From the NCBI RefSeq assembly GCF_023208195.1, contig NZ_CP060034.1, forward strand, positions 3,720,001 through 3,784,000: a DNA stretch of 64,000 nt, written 5' to 3'. Made by a program: the position numbers and the translations under genes. The first letter of the stretch is position 1. Each line of letters begins with the position of its first letter. This DNA comes from Nocardioides sp. InS609-2 (GTDB lineage: Bacteria; Actinomycetota; Actinomycetes; Propionibacteriales; Nocardioidaceae). Under the pieces are notes generated by a model that saw only the letters and a list, made by a program, of their open reading frames with translations, was not told the DNA's origin and made no database searches. This document shows, in pieces, positions 19,259 to 29,990 of this stretch.

Positions 19259-20699
19259 GCACGCCCGGGGTGGAGGCGTCGGCGAGCTCGATGGCCCACT
19301 CCAGCGGCAAGTCGATGATGCGGACGCTCTCGGCACCGGCGGCGGTGGTGGCAACCAGGGTGACCAGCCCGGCACGTCGCTGGAACCACGTCTGCACGAC
19401 GACCCAGCCGATGATGCCGTCCGACTCCAGCACGGTCCGCCGACGCGTCGTGATGCCGTCTCCGGAGACCAGGTGCTCCGGCGTACGCGCGTGTCCGAGG
19501 TGGCGGTAGGCCGACTCGCCCAGCACGACGCCCAGGCCCAGCACGACCACGGCGAGCACGGCCGCGGGCCACCACGGCAGCTCGAACGCGATGGTTGCGA
19601 CGACACCGGCTACGACGAGGAACGCGGGAAACCAGAGCGCACGGATGATGCGGCGCCGCCTGGCTCGTGGCCCGTGCCGCCGCATCGGCACGTCGATCGG
19701 CTCCGCCCCCGGCAGTACGGCGACCCCGACGCGCCGCGCGACCCCGACCGGGGCGGGCGGCAGGATCTGCGTCACGCCGTCTTCCACGCCGGTCGCGAGC
19801 GTGGACAGCTCGGCGCCGCCGACCAGGCGCAGCAGCAACGGCTCGTCGAGCACCAGCCCGCGCACGCGGGTCTCCTCGACGCTGATCGACTTGGTGGTGA
19901 AGAGGCCGGCGGTCAGATGCAGCGAGCCGTGCTCGCGGGTCAGCCTGAGGCCGAACCACTGGATGACGTAGCCCCCGACCGAGATGACCAGCCAGCCGAT
20001 CAGGGCGATGACGAACAGCACGATGGCGACCAGCGGGATCGCGAACGAGACCACCCACTGCCAGGCGTCGGAAAGGTGCTCGCTGTCGAGGAACGGCAGG
20101 TCGTCGGCGAACTGCGAGAGTGCGCCGAGCGCACCCGCCACGATGACCAGACGCGAGAGGCTGAACGGCGCGAAGCGCAGCCAGGACCAGTCGATCGTGG
20201 CCAGCACCTCCGGCTGCTCGAGCGGAGTCGGGGCGTCCTCCGACGGGGGAGTCGAGACGACGGCCGGCGCGCGCTCAGCCAGCAGCACCCGCCGCAGCCC
20301 GGCCGCGTCGTCGTTGGCGATCGCGTCGAGCTTGATCCGCGTCTCGTCGACACCGGTGCCGATGCTGACGGTCGTCACCCCGAGGATCCGGTGCAGCAGC
20401 GAGCTCTCGAGGTCGACGCTGCGCACCCGGTCGAGGGGAGCGGTGACCTCCTGCTTGTTGAGCCAGCCGGAGCGCCGCTCGAGCCGGGTCCCGGTGATCC
20501 GGTAGCGGGTCGTCAGCCACGGCAGCAGGCCGATCAACAAGGGCACCAGGACGATCGGGAGCGACCACCACCACCGCAGGCCACCCGACGTACTCACGCC
20601 GAAGATCGCCACGACGGCCGGCACGAGGAACTGGCGCAGCGCCCGTAACGGTCCGATCACCAGTAGCCGAGGGTCGAGTCGTTGCCACTCAGGCGTCAC
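19215..20699 (-). CDS. PH-domain membrane protein (YdbT-like)
   Basis: A 494-aa membrane protein built from three bacterial PH domains (YdbT/bPH2 family) separated by pairs of transmembrane segments near residues 20-60, 165-245 and 370-410. Repeated features are YRITGTRLERRSGWLNK, LTREHGSLHLTAGLFTTK and TTRRRTVLESDGIIG, each preceding a PH core. GTG overlaps the upstream stop by four bases (GTGA). In Bacillus the pair YdbS-YdbT protects against bacteriocins and affects envelope stress; the role here is inferred. Confidence 0.88.
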   Translation of the reverse strand: MTPEWQRLDPRLLVIGPLRALRQFLVPAVVAIFGVSTSGGLRWWWSLPIVLVPLLIGLLPWLTTRYRITGTRLERRSGWLNKQEVTAPLDRVRSVDLESSLLHRILGVTTVSIGTGVDETRIKLDAIANDDAAGLRRVLLAERAPAVVSTPPSEDAPTPLEQPEVLATIDWSWLRFAPFSLSRLVIVAGALGALSQFADDLPFLDSEHLSDAWQWVVSFAIPLVAIVLFVIALIGWLVISVGGYVIQWFGLRLTREHGSLHLTAGLFTTKSISVEETRVRGLVLDEPLLLRLVGGAELSTLATGVEDGVTQILPPAPVGVARRVGVAVLPGAEPIDVPMRRHGPRARRRRIIRALWFPAFLVVAGVVATIAFELPWWPAAVLAVVVLGLGVVLGESAYRHLGHARTPEHLVSGDGITTRRRTVLESDGIIGWVVVQTWFQRRAGLVTLVATTAAGAESVRIIDLPLEWAIELADASTPGVLSAWLPRPLDALTS

Positions 20700-21214
20700 G
20701 TGGCGTCGCCCTCGCTGGCGCCGGTGATGGCGACGAGATCGGCGACCACCCGCCTCGCCGCTTCCTGGTCGAGACCGACGATGGTCAGCGGCCCGGCGGC
20801 CGACGCGGTCGTGACCACCAGCGTCGAGAGCCTGAACAGTCGCATCAGCGCGCCCTGCTGGGAGTCGACGGTCTGCACCCGCGACAGCGGTGCGATGCGT
20901 GTCTCGCGGCTGATCCAGCCCGACCGCGTGTGGATCGCGGTCTCGGTGACCTCCCACCGGTGCACGCGGTAGCGGATGGTCGGCATCGCCACGACGTACG
21001 CCACCTCGACGACCACCAACAGTCCGAGCAGGAGAGTCGCCCACCACGGCCGACCGGAGTCCGTCAGCATCGGGATCACGACGTACGCCGCGATCGTGAG
21101 ACCGACGAAGACGACCGCGCCGATCGCCGCGCCCAGCCGCCAGTAGGTCACCGCCCGCGGGCTCACCTGATGGGCTGGTTCGCGCAATGTCGTCTCGGCC
21201 GTCACATCGGTCAT
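20696..21214 (-). CDS. PH-domain membrane protein (YdbS-like)
   Basis: A 172-aa protein with two transmembrane segments (about residues 25-75) and one bPH2 domain (HTRSGWISRETRIAPLSRVQTVDSQQG). It is the partner of the larger PH-domain gene that follows it with a four-base overlap. ATG at 21214 is used; upstream in-frame codons lack PH-family similarity. Confidence 0.87.
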   Translation of the reverse strand: MTDVTAETTLREPAHQVSPRAVTYWRLGAAIGAVVFVGLTIAAYVVIPMLTDSGRPWWATLLLGLLVVVEVAYVVAMPTIRYRVHRWEVTETAIHTRSGWISRETRIAPLSRVQTVDSQQGALMRLFRLSTLVVTTASAAGPLTIVGLDQEAARRVVADLVAITGASEGDAT

Positions 21215-21403
21215 GACGAGAGCCTTGCAGAAACCTGCGAAGGCGCCGTCGTTCAAGCAGTTCGAGCGGGCCGTTGTCCGGGACGCCGACGGTCGGTCCA
21301 TCGCCAACGGCGACCAGCCGATCGCCAGCGCGCAGTCGCTGCGCACCTACCATCGCCCGGGCGTTCTTCCCGAGCCGCGGCGACGGAATCCGGGCTCCTG
21401 ATC

Positions 21404-21423
21404 TGCAAGTAGTTGCACTGCAA
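21404..21423. promoter_or_regulatory. Clustered TGCAA/TTGCA half-sites, candidate operator
   Basis: TGCAA (21404-21408), four bases, TTGCA (21413-21417), one base, TGCAA (21419-21423): three alternating half-sites forming two overlapping palindromes. They lie in an AT-richer patch between the divergent PH-domain and ychF genes. The binding regulator is unknown. Confidence 0.35.
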
Positions 21424-21553
21424 ATACATGGGGCAGCGTTCTGCATACACGCTGCACTTCCTGTACGACGCTGTACTCAGGTTCAACGGAAGGCCCCCAC
21501 CTTCCCAGGCCGCGGATCATGACCCCATGCAGGATCCGCAGCGCGAACTCCGG

Positions 21554-21590
21554 AACGACCCCGCGGACCCCCCGATGCCGCGGGGTCGTT
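21554..21590. terminator. Perfect 13-bp hairpin, possible terminator
   Basis: A perfect 13-base inverted repeat (arms 21554-21566 and 21578-21590, AACGACCCCGCGG type) with an 11-base loop lies 70 bases upstream of ychF. No T-run follows, as is common for actinobacterial terminators. There is no evident gene whose end it would mark, so it may instead be an RNA element or mark a small unrecognised transcript. Confidence 0.5.
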
Positions 21591-21660
21591 CGGCGCTCCG
21601 GCCAGGTGACCGGGCCGGGTGATTGGGTCGTGGGTCAGCGCAGACCTAGACTCACCGCCC

Positions 21661-22737
21661 GTGGCACTCACCATCGGCATCGTCGGACTCCCCAATGCGG
21701 GCAAGTCGACCCTCTTCAACGCGTTGACCAAGAACGACGTCCTCGCGGCGAACTACCCGTTCGCGACCATCGAGCCCAATGTCGGCGTCGTCGGGGTCCC
21801 CGACGACCGGCTGCCGCAGCTCGCCGAGGTGTTCGGGTCGGCCAAGCTACTGCCCGCCACGGTCGAGTTCGTCGACATCGCGGGCATCGTCCGCGGCGCC
21901 TCCGAGGGTGAGGGCCTGGGCAACAAGTTCCTCTCCCACATCCGCGAGTCTGCCGCGATCTGCCAGGTGACCCGGGTCTTCCGCGACGAGGACGTCACCC
22001 ACGTCGACGGCGAGGTCAACCCGAGCAGCGACATCTCGACCATCTCGACCGAGCTGATCCTGGCCGATCTGCAGACCGTCGAGAAGGCGATCCCGCGGCT
22101 GGAGAAAGAGGCGCGCGGCAACAAGTCGCTCGCCGCCAATCTCGACGCCGCCCGCGAAGCGCTGACCGCACTCGAGTCCGGTACGCCGATCAGCTCGACC
22201 AAGATCGACCGCTCGCTGATCCGGGAGCTGTCCCTGCTCACCGCCAAGCCGTTCATCTTCGTCTTCAACTGCGACGCCGACGAGCTGTCCGACGAGACCC
22301 TCAAGGACCAGATGCGCGAGATCATCGCACCGGCCGAGGCGATCTTCCTCGACGCGAAGTTCGAGTCCGAGCTGGTCGAGCTGGACGACGACGAGGAGGC
22401 CCGCGCGATGCTGGCCGAGATGGGCGTCGACGAGCCCGGCCTCGAGACCCTGGCCCGCGTCGGCTTCGACACCCTCGGCCTGCAGACCTACCTCACCGCC
22501 GGCCCCAAGGAGACGCGGGCCTGGACCATCAAGAAGGGCGCCACCGCCCCCGAGGCCGCCGGCGTCATCCACACCGACTTCCAGCGCGGCTTCATCAAGG
22601 CCGAGATCGTCTCGTTCGACGACCTGATGGCCGCCGGCTCCATGAACAAGGCCAAGGAAGCCGGCAAGGTGCGCATGGAGGGCAAGGACTACGTCATGGC
22701 CGACGGCGATGTCGTGGAGTTCCGCTTCAACGTGTGA
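21661..22737 (+). CDS. ychF: Redox-regulated ATPase YchF
   Basis: A 358-aa Obg-family P-loop protein that hydrolyses ATP and binds ribosomes. Visible: G1 GLPNAGKST, G3 DIAGIV, a G4 region that reads FNCDADE instead of NKxD (the ATP-specificity hallmark of YchF), and a C-terminal TGS domain (residues about 280-358). GTG start has TAGACT at 21647-21652, eight bases upstream. Confidence 0.97.
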   Translation: MALTIGIVGLPNAGKSTLFNALTKNDVLAANYPFATIEPNVGVVGVPDDRLPQLAEVFGSAKLLPATVEFVDIAGIVRGASEGEGLGNKFLSHIRESAAICQVTRVFRDEDVTHVDGEVNPSSDISTISTELILADLQTVEKAIPRLEKEARGNKSLAANLDAAREALTALESGTPISSTKIDRSLIRELSLLTAKPFIFVFNCDADELSDETLKDQMREIIAPAEAIFLDAKFESELVELDDDEEARAMLAEMGVDEPGLETLARVGFDTLGLQTYLTAGPKETRAWTIKKGATAPEAAGVIHTDFQRGFIKAEIVSFDDLMAAGSMNKAKEAGKVRMEGKDYVMADGDVVEFRFNV

Positions 22738-22749
22738 AACGTCGCGCTT

Positions 22750-22796
22750 GTTCAGGGACAGACGGGGTGTAGGGCCAGAGTCGACCCTGTCCGAAC
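22750..22796. terminator. Imperfect hairpin after ychF
   Basis: GTTC/GAAC (22750-22753, 22793-22796) and GGACAG/CTGTCC (22756-22761, 22787-22792) pair around a 25-base loop 12 bases after the ychF stop. It may end ychF transcription and could serve the convergent gene as well. The rest of 22797-22926 shows nothing recognisable. Confidence 0.35.
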
Positions 22797-22926
22797 TCCC
22801 TTCCCGAAATTGCCCTCGGCGATTCGCCGGTCGAGGTGACGTGGCAGGACGAGGCCGCTCAGGCGCACAAGGTCGCTCGCGGGGGTCGTACCCGTCACCG
22901 TCGATGTCGGTGTTCGCCATGCTTGG

Positions 22927-24798
22927 TCAGGGCGTGAGGCCCGCGCCGTAGATGTCCTGATCGAGTCCTCCGGAGTTGGGGCAGGTGTCGGCTCCGAAGC
23001 TGCCGGGGGGGCCTTCGATGCGGCACTGGAAAACGTCGAACCCTTCGCCGCCGTCGTAGCGTGGGTCGTCACCCGGTCGCACCTCGCGGGTGTCGGTCCA
23101 TGTGCCGTAGCCGAAAGCGTTCACGCTCGACACGTAGTTGTAGTCGCCCTGGAAGGGCACCCGCCGGTTGCCGAACATCTCGTAGTTCGGCATCTGGGTC
23201 TGGGTGGACATCTTTGTCTGTGACCACGTGGTGCCGCCGTCGGTCGACGAGGCGCCGTAGGTATCCAGTCCGAGTGTCGGCAGGTGGAAACCGCTTGCAT
23301 CCCTCGCGGTCGCGTTGCCGGGTGGGTTCTGGACGCTGTAGCCGAGGTCGTTCCGGCTGTCGTACCACATCGCGAAGAGCTTTCCGCCGTCTGCGTTGAT
23401 GTCGGGGAACAGCTGGTGACCGGCCGCCTCTGGAGCCATCCGGGTCGGCGTCGACCAGGTCTGCCCGCCGTTGGTGGACTTCGTGAGGTAGATCGATCCT
23501 TGGGCCACCTGAAGCGTTCCGTCCGCAGCGACCGGTGCCGTGTTGTACGTCGAGGTCGACGCGACCTCGGTGGAGGGCACCGACGCGTCGTAGACCATCC
23601 AAAGTGTGTTGGGATCGCCCTTGGGGTCGGCAGTGATGTGCGGCTGGCTGTTGTGCCGGAAGAACGTGAAACCGCTCAGGCAGGCGAAGGGGCCAGAGCC
23701 GCAGTCCCTGGAGTCACCGGCCGAGTTCGGCTCGGCGTCGGACTCAGGGCCGTCGGCCGTCTCGAAGGCCTGCTCGTGCGCCTCCGCCGCGGCCCCGGGG
23801 TCACCTGCGGTGTCTGCTGCATCGAAGCCGTCGAAGTCGGCGGCCACCTTCGGCCGGGTGAAGTGCTTGCCGCCGTCGGTGGACTTCACGTAGAGCATCG
23901 CGTCGCGACCACCCGCGCCGCGGTTTCCCACGAAACCGTTCCAGACGACATAGACCGTGCCGTCACTGGTGACAGCGATGTCGGCGAACTGGTTGCCAGG
24001 GGAGGTCTGCGAGATCCTGACAGCATTGCTGAACGTCGCGCCGTGGTCCGTGGAGCGAACGAACTTGATTTCGTTGTTGCCGTTGCCTTGGAACACCGAG
24101 AGCGCGCCGTACACGTTGCCCTCGTACGGGCTGTGGGTACCCCGGTCGACCTCGATCGCCGTCTTGTCGTTGAACTTGCCGTTCAGCGCAGGACCGGCGC
24201 TGGCGACGATCACGGTCCGCACGTAGTGCTCGGCGTGCCGGTCATAGGTGGCGATCCAGACGGAGCCATTCTGCGGAGCCACACGGTTGAACGCGTTACC
24301 CATGTAGAAGAGGCGGCCGTGGAGGTCCCATGCCTGAACCGGGTCACCGGCGTTGCCGATGCCGCGCTTCTGGAGCGGGCTCGCCTTGCCCTCTGGCGAG
24401 TCGTCCGTCGGGTAGCCGGGCAGGAGCGAGTCGGTCCAAGTGCGGCCAGAGTCGGTGGAGCGGTAGAAGCCGGCCCAGGTGCCGCCGGTGACCTCGACGG
24501 TGCAATAGTCGTTGGAGCCGGACGTCACGATCGTCGGGGCGGTCGCGTCGACCGCGGAGGTGGGTTCGTTCTGCTGGCGTCGGTTGTTGCCGCAGCGCGC
24601 AATGGCGTCATCGGGAGTGAACGGCCGTCCATTCGCCTTGACGTACGCTGCGTCGACACTGACGGCGTCATCGCCGGGCGAGGTGGTCGCTTGAGCGGGC
24701 AACGCAGCCAGTGGGGCGAGAGCAAGGACGCCGATGGCCAGCAGTCCGATCCGAGATCGTGTGCGAGCCTGATACTTGAGGGCGAGGGCGATCTTCAT
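22927..24798 (-). CDS. Secreted BNR/Asp-box repeat protein (sialidase-like fold)
   Basis: A 623-aa exported protein. Residues 1-38 form a Sec signal (basic start, hydrophobic core, cleavage near AQA-TT). At least five Asp-box repeats of the S-T-D/N-x-G-x-T-W/F type occur (STDSGRTW, STDHGATF, STDGGKHF, STNGGQTW, STDGGTTW), marking a six-bladed sialidase-type propeller. The catalytic Arg triad of true sialidases was not identified, so an exo-sialidase activity is not claimed. The start is supported by AAAGGAG upstream. Confidence 0.82.
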   Translation of the reverse strand: MKIALALKYQARTRSRIGLLAIGVLALAPLAALPAQATTSPGDDAVSVDAAYVKANGRPFTPDDAIARCGNNRRQQNEPTSAVDATAPTIVTSGSNDYCTVEVTGGTWAGFYRSTDSGRTWTDSLLPGYPTDDSPEGKASPLQKRGIGNAGDPVQAWDLHGRLFYMGNAFNRVAPQNGSVWIATYDRHAEHYVRTVIVASAGPALNGKFNDKTAIEVDRGTHSPYEGNVYGALSVFQGNGNNEIKFVRSTDHGATFSNAVRISQTSPGNQFADIAVTSDGTVYVVWNGFVGNRGAGGRDAMLYVKSTDGGKHFTRPKVAADFDGFDAADTAGDPGAAAEAHEQAFETADGPESDAEPNSAGDSRDCGSGPFACLSGFTFFRHNSQPHITADPKGDPNTLWMVYDASVPSTEVASTSTYNTAPVAADGTLQVAQGSIYLTKSTNGGQTWSTPTRMAPEAAGHQLFPDINADGGKLFAMWYDSRNDLGYSVQNPPGNATARDASGFHLPTLGLDTYGASSTDGGTTWSQTKMSTQTQMPNYEMFGNRRVPFQGDYNYVSSVNAFGYGTWTDTREVRPGDDPRYDGGEGFDVFQCRIEGPPGSFGADTCPNSGGLDQDIYGAGLTP

Positions 24799-24990
24799 CG
24801 AGGTGACTCCTTTGTCACACGGCCATTTCAGTGGTCGCGGCCCGTTCGGTGCCACTCCAGCATCGACCGAGTCACCGTACGACCGTCGCGACGACGTGGG
24901 AACCCCTCCGTGTCCGGAGAACCGGTCGAGGCTTCCCAAGAATCATTGGCACAACGGCCGACGTTGCCAGAGAGCCTTCGTGGGAATCGC

Positions 24991-25176
24991 GTGAAGTCGG
25001 GTCCGCTCGCGGACTACATCGGGCCGATGCTCCCGTTGCCGTGACTCGGCACGGGCAGACGGTCGGCTACTTCATCCCCCGCCGCGAAGCTCGATGCGCT
25101 CCTCGACCTCGACGTGGCCGCGGGCTGACGCTGTGCCCGAGGACTTCAAGCAGATGCGTCGCCCCAAGAACGCGTA
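24991..25176 (+). pseudogene. Phd/YefM-type antitoxin remnant
   Basis: The segment APVAVTRHGQTVGYFIP (about 25027-25079) is typical of Phd-family antitoxins, but no start codon leads into it and the frame is lost straight after. Antitoxin-like residues continue in another frame (KLDALLDLD; then PEDFKQMRRPKNA ending in a stop near 25176). It abuts a damaged VapC toxin remnant, so this is a decayed toxin-antitoxin locus. Confidence 0.6.
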
Positions 25177-25300
25177 GTGGCTGCCGAGCGCCAACTGGTT
25201 CTCGACGCAAACATTCTGATCCGCCGGTCGTTGCGTACGACGACGCCGCGGCGCATCTGCCAGGCCTCCTCGCGAATCGCACGCCGCGGATTTCGCTGTC
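25177..25300 (+). pseudogene. VapC-type PIN toxin remnant
   Basis: GTG at 25177 opens with QLVLDANILIR, the first beta-strand and catalytic Asp of a PIN-domain VapC RNase. Similarity stops after about 15 residues and resumes in another frame as VAYDDAAAHLPGLLANR, a later part of the same family. An internal deletion plus frameshift is therefore likely. The 3' end runs into the lon promoter region. Confidence 0.6.
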
Positions 25301-25343
25301 AACGAACACGGCCCCTCGCCGGAACACCACCCAGCCCTCGGAA

Positions 25344-25364
25344 GTTGAGTCAGGACCACTCAGG
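25344..25364. promoter_or_regulatory. HAIR element, HspR operator of lon
   Basis: GTTGAGT, seven bases, ACTCAGG (25344-25350 and 25358-25364) closely matches the HspR-associated inverted repeat CTTGAGT-N7-ACTCAAG. It lies 23 bases before the lon start. HspR with DnaK represses dnaK, clpB and lon in Streptomyces, so heat-shock control of lon is expected here. Confidence 0.75.
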
Positions 25365-25387
25365 CTTTTCCGAGAGCGAGGACTCCC

Positions 25388-27700
<2,313 letters not shown>

Positions 27701-27755
27701 CCAGGCGCGCACCTCCCGCCGACTCGGGGCTGTCCACGCCGCCCCCTGAACCGCA

Positions 27756-27966
27756 GCCTCGGGCCAGGCCGAGGTCCGCGGCCAGCTGGTCGACGATCTG
27801 GGTGAAGTGGGCGTCGTAGTCGAGTACGCCGCGGTGCAGTTGCCCGAAGAGCTCCAGCGAGATGTTGCCGAAGTGCGCCGCCGCGGCCGGTCGAAGGGCC
27901 GGCCGCGGCGGGTCGACACCGACGTACTCAGCGTTGAGGGCGACCGCTCCGAGGACGTCACGACGC
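27756..27966 (-). pseudogene. TetR-family regulator, C-terminal remnant
   Basis: On the minus strand a stretch with HFGNISLELFGQLHRGVLDY followed by DAHFTQIVDQLAADLGL resembles the ligand-domain end of TetR regulators. No DNA-binding HTH is encoded upstream; the open frame there is only a shadow of the neighbouring hydrolase end. Treated as a fragment. The rest of 27701-28021 contains no other recognisable gene. Confidence 0.4.
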
Positions 27967-28021
27967 TTCCGCGGGTGCGACAGTCGTGGTGCCGGGCAGC
28001 GGTCAGCTGCGTACGACAAGC

Positions 28022-29524
28022 CTAGGCAGGGACCCGGCCGCGACGACGGCGGCGCACCCACTCGACGACGTACGGCGCGATCGCCAGAGCGACGGCGGCG
28101 AGGACGACCGAGAGGAGAAGGCCGGAGAGCTGCTGCCACCACGCGGGGTCGGTGGGGTTGACGCCGGCAGGAGGTAGGTAGAGGTCCCGGGTCCACTGCG
28201 TGGGAGTGGTCGACTGAATCACCGTCAGGGTCGGGACCTCGGCTCGCGCGAGTTGGGCGACATCGATTCGGGCCGTGCCATCACCGGCAGCCTGCGCCGT
28301 ACGCCAGGGCTGGCCGGCGAAGGAGAAGCACACGGTGCTGTCCGCTCTGGCGGCGATCTCCACAGCATCCTGATCGGCGGCAACGGTCTTGAGCTCGCCG
28401 TTCTGCAGGATGTCGCCACCACACGCGATGCCGGGCGGGAACTGGATGGGATCGCCTCCGGGAGGCGGGATCGGGGGATTGGGCGGGGGGCCGGGCGGGC
28501 AGCCGAAGGGCTGGCACCCGAGCGGGTCGGCCGTCGGTGGTTGCTGGAGGTGGTCCAGCACCACCTTGGCGAGAAGCCGGTGGCCCAGCTCGCGCGGGTG
28601 GAAGCTGCCGCGGACGACATCACCGGGACCGTTGCCGGCGCGACCGAGGTCGATGGTGTTCATGGCCGCACCATCGGCGGTGACGCCCGGCTCGCAGTTG
28701 CGCGCGCCCGCGAACGCGTCCTGTGAGTCCACGACCTCGAGGCCGGCCTGCTCAGCCGCGAAGGTGATGAGCAGGTTGAGCCTGGGCAGGAATCGGTTGA
28801 TCAGGAACTCGGCCTCCGCGGTCGAGAGCCCCCTCACGCAGTCGCCGACGACCAGCGGGTCGGGGTAGGGGACGACGAGGACGCGGGCACCCTGCGCCGC
28901 GTCCTTGATCTTCGGGTAGAAGGCCGCGAGCTGCGGCTGGAGCGTCTCCAGTCGCGCCATCCACTCCGGCTCGTAGCGCAGACAGTTCGTGTTGAGGCAG
29001 GTCCTCACGACCTCGCCGAAGCCGGCGTCGTTGCCGGAGATGCTGAGCAGGACGACATCGATGCTGCCGGGCTCGACGGGACCGTCGGGCGTGATGCGAG
29101 GCGCTGCGAGGGCCTCCATCTGGGGCAGGCCGCCGTACGTCGTGTCGGGTGAGTCGGGGTACTGCGGTTCCTCGAAGTCACGGATGAGCGCGCCGGAGCA
29201 CGAAGCGTTGACCAGACGCGCCTGTCGGGCGGTCGCCACGAGATAGGGGTAGCCGGTGTTGGCACGGTGGCAGCTGTTCCCTGGGTTGTTCGTGCCGGCG
29301 AGGTAGGTCTTCGCGCCCTCTCCCGAGATGAAGCTGTCACCGACGGCGACGATCAGCGGCGCTCCGGGATCAGCCGTCGGCGACGGTGAGGCTGCCGCGG
29401 TCGTCCCGTCGGAGAGCACAACGATGTAGAACACGAGCGCGGCGCCACCGCCGAGGACGACCAGCAAGGGGACGGCGCACAACCACCTGACCCAACGCGC
29501 GACTCTGGTGCCCGGTGCCCGCAC
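28022..29524 (-). CDS. Membrane-anchored SGNH/GDSL hydrolase
   Basis: A 500-aa protein: N-terminal membrane segment (about residues 12-37), an extracytoplasmic SGNH hydrolase domain (about 55-330) with block I GDSFISGEG carrying the nucleophile Ser, block III GND, and block V SFHP giving the Asp/His pair region, then a Pro-rich linker, a small beta domain, and a C-terminal transmembrane helix (about 465-488) with an Arg-rich tail. Possibly an envelope acyl-esterase; substrate unknown. Confidence 0.85.
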   Translation of the reverse strand: MRAPGTRVARWVRWLCAVPLLVVLGGGAALVFYIVVLSDGTTAAASPSPTADPGAPLIVAVGDSFISGEGAKTYLAGTNNPGNSCHRANTGYPYLVATARQARLVNASCSGALIRDFEEPQYPDSPDTTYGGLPQMEALAAPRITPDGPVEPGSIDVVLLSISGNDAGFGEVVRTCLNTNCLRYEPEWMARLETLQPQLAAFYPKIKDAAQGARVLVVPYPDPLVVGDCVRGLSTAEAEFLINRFLPRLNLLITFAAEQAGLEVVDSQDAFAGARNCEPGVTADGAAMNTIDLGRAGNGPGDVVRGSFHPRELGHRLLAKVVLDHLQQPPTADPLGCQPFGCPPGPPPNPPIPPPGGDPIQFPPGIACGGDILQNGELKTVAADQDAVEIAARADSTVCFSFAGQPWRTAQAAGDGTARIDVAQLARAEVPTLTVIQSTTPTQWTRDLYLPPAGVNPTDPAWWQQLSGLLLSVVLAAVALAIAPYVVEWVRRRRRGRVPA

Positions 29525-29645
29525 CTGTCCCCACCATCCCTAGGCCGAGGGGCACGCCGAGTCGTGTTTCGACGCCTGCAGGCTAGCGTCGATCGGACGG
29601 TCTGGATATGGCCCACGGAGGTCACCGAGCTCTGGCCCATGTCGG

Positions 29646-29870
29646 GTGTCCGGCACACACTTCGTGCATACCCATGCCGACGTACGGATCGCAGCGGTGG
29701 CCGACGCGCCTGTTGTGGCGGAGGTCCATCGGAAATCACGCGCCTCCTACTACGGCATCCCGGTGGACGCGCACGCCGACGACCATCGCGAGGCCATCTG
29801 GGCGGCGTACATCGGCTGGGCCACGCGCAGGACGTACGTCGCCGAGTCAGCAGGCGATGTCGAATGGGTT
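29646..29870 (+). pseudogene. GNAT acetyltransferase N-terminal remnant
   Basis: From GTG 29646 the frame encodes VRIAAVADAPVVAEVHRKSRAS and about 45 further residues, resembling the first helices and strand of GNAT acetyltransferases. The acetyl-CoA-binding motif is absent and the frame dissolves into unrelated sequence near 29870. Likely a truncated gene; alternative is a chance open frame. Confidence 0.4.
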
Positions 29871-29932
29871 CGTCTCCATGGCTCGCGTGCTCGGTCCCGC
29901 TCCTGCCCTGGCGTTGTCGCCGCGATCTGAGA

Positions 29933-29949
29933 TTTGCCAATATCGCAAA
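29933..29949. promoter_or_regulatory. Inverted repeat TTTGC-N7-GCAAA, candidate operator
   Basis: TTTGC (29933-29937) and GCAAA (29945-29949) flank seven bases in a locally AT-rich segment 42 bases before the methyltransferase start. The size and position fit an operator. No cognate regulator is encoded next to it. Confidence 0.35.
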
Positions 29950-29990
29950 CTTCCTTGCAGTTGGAGACTCGGCCGGGTTTCCTTCGGGGT

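Noticed and set aside
21213..21401. 62-residue frame divergent from the PH-domain gene
   Set aside because: It starts inside the PH-domain gene's start codon on the other strand, has no Shine-Dalgarno or -10 box, and shows no recognisable motif.
22927..24798. Calling the BNR-repeat protein a sialidase
   Set aside because: Asp-boxes fix only the propeller fold. I could not identify the Arg triad, Tyr/Glu pair and Asp needed for sialidase activity.
27701..28021. Small plus-strand genes after lon
   Set aside because: Plus-strand frames here have no start signals or similarity; the only protein-like signal is the minus-strand TetR fragment.
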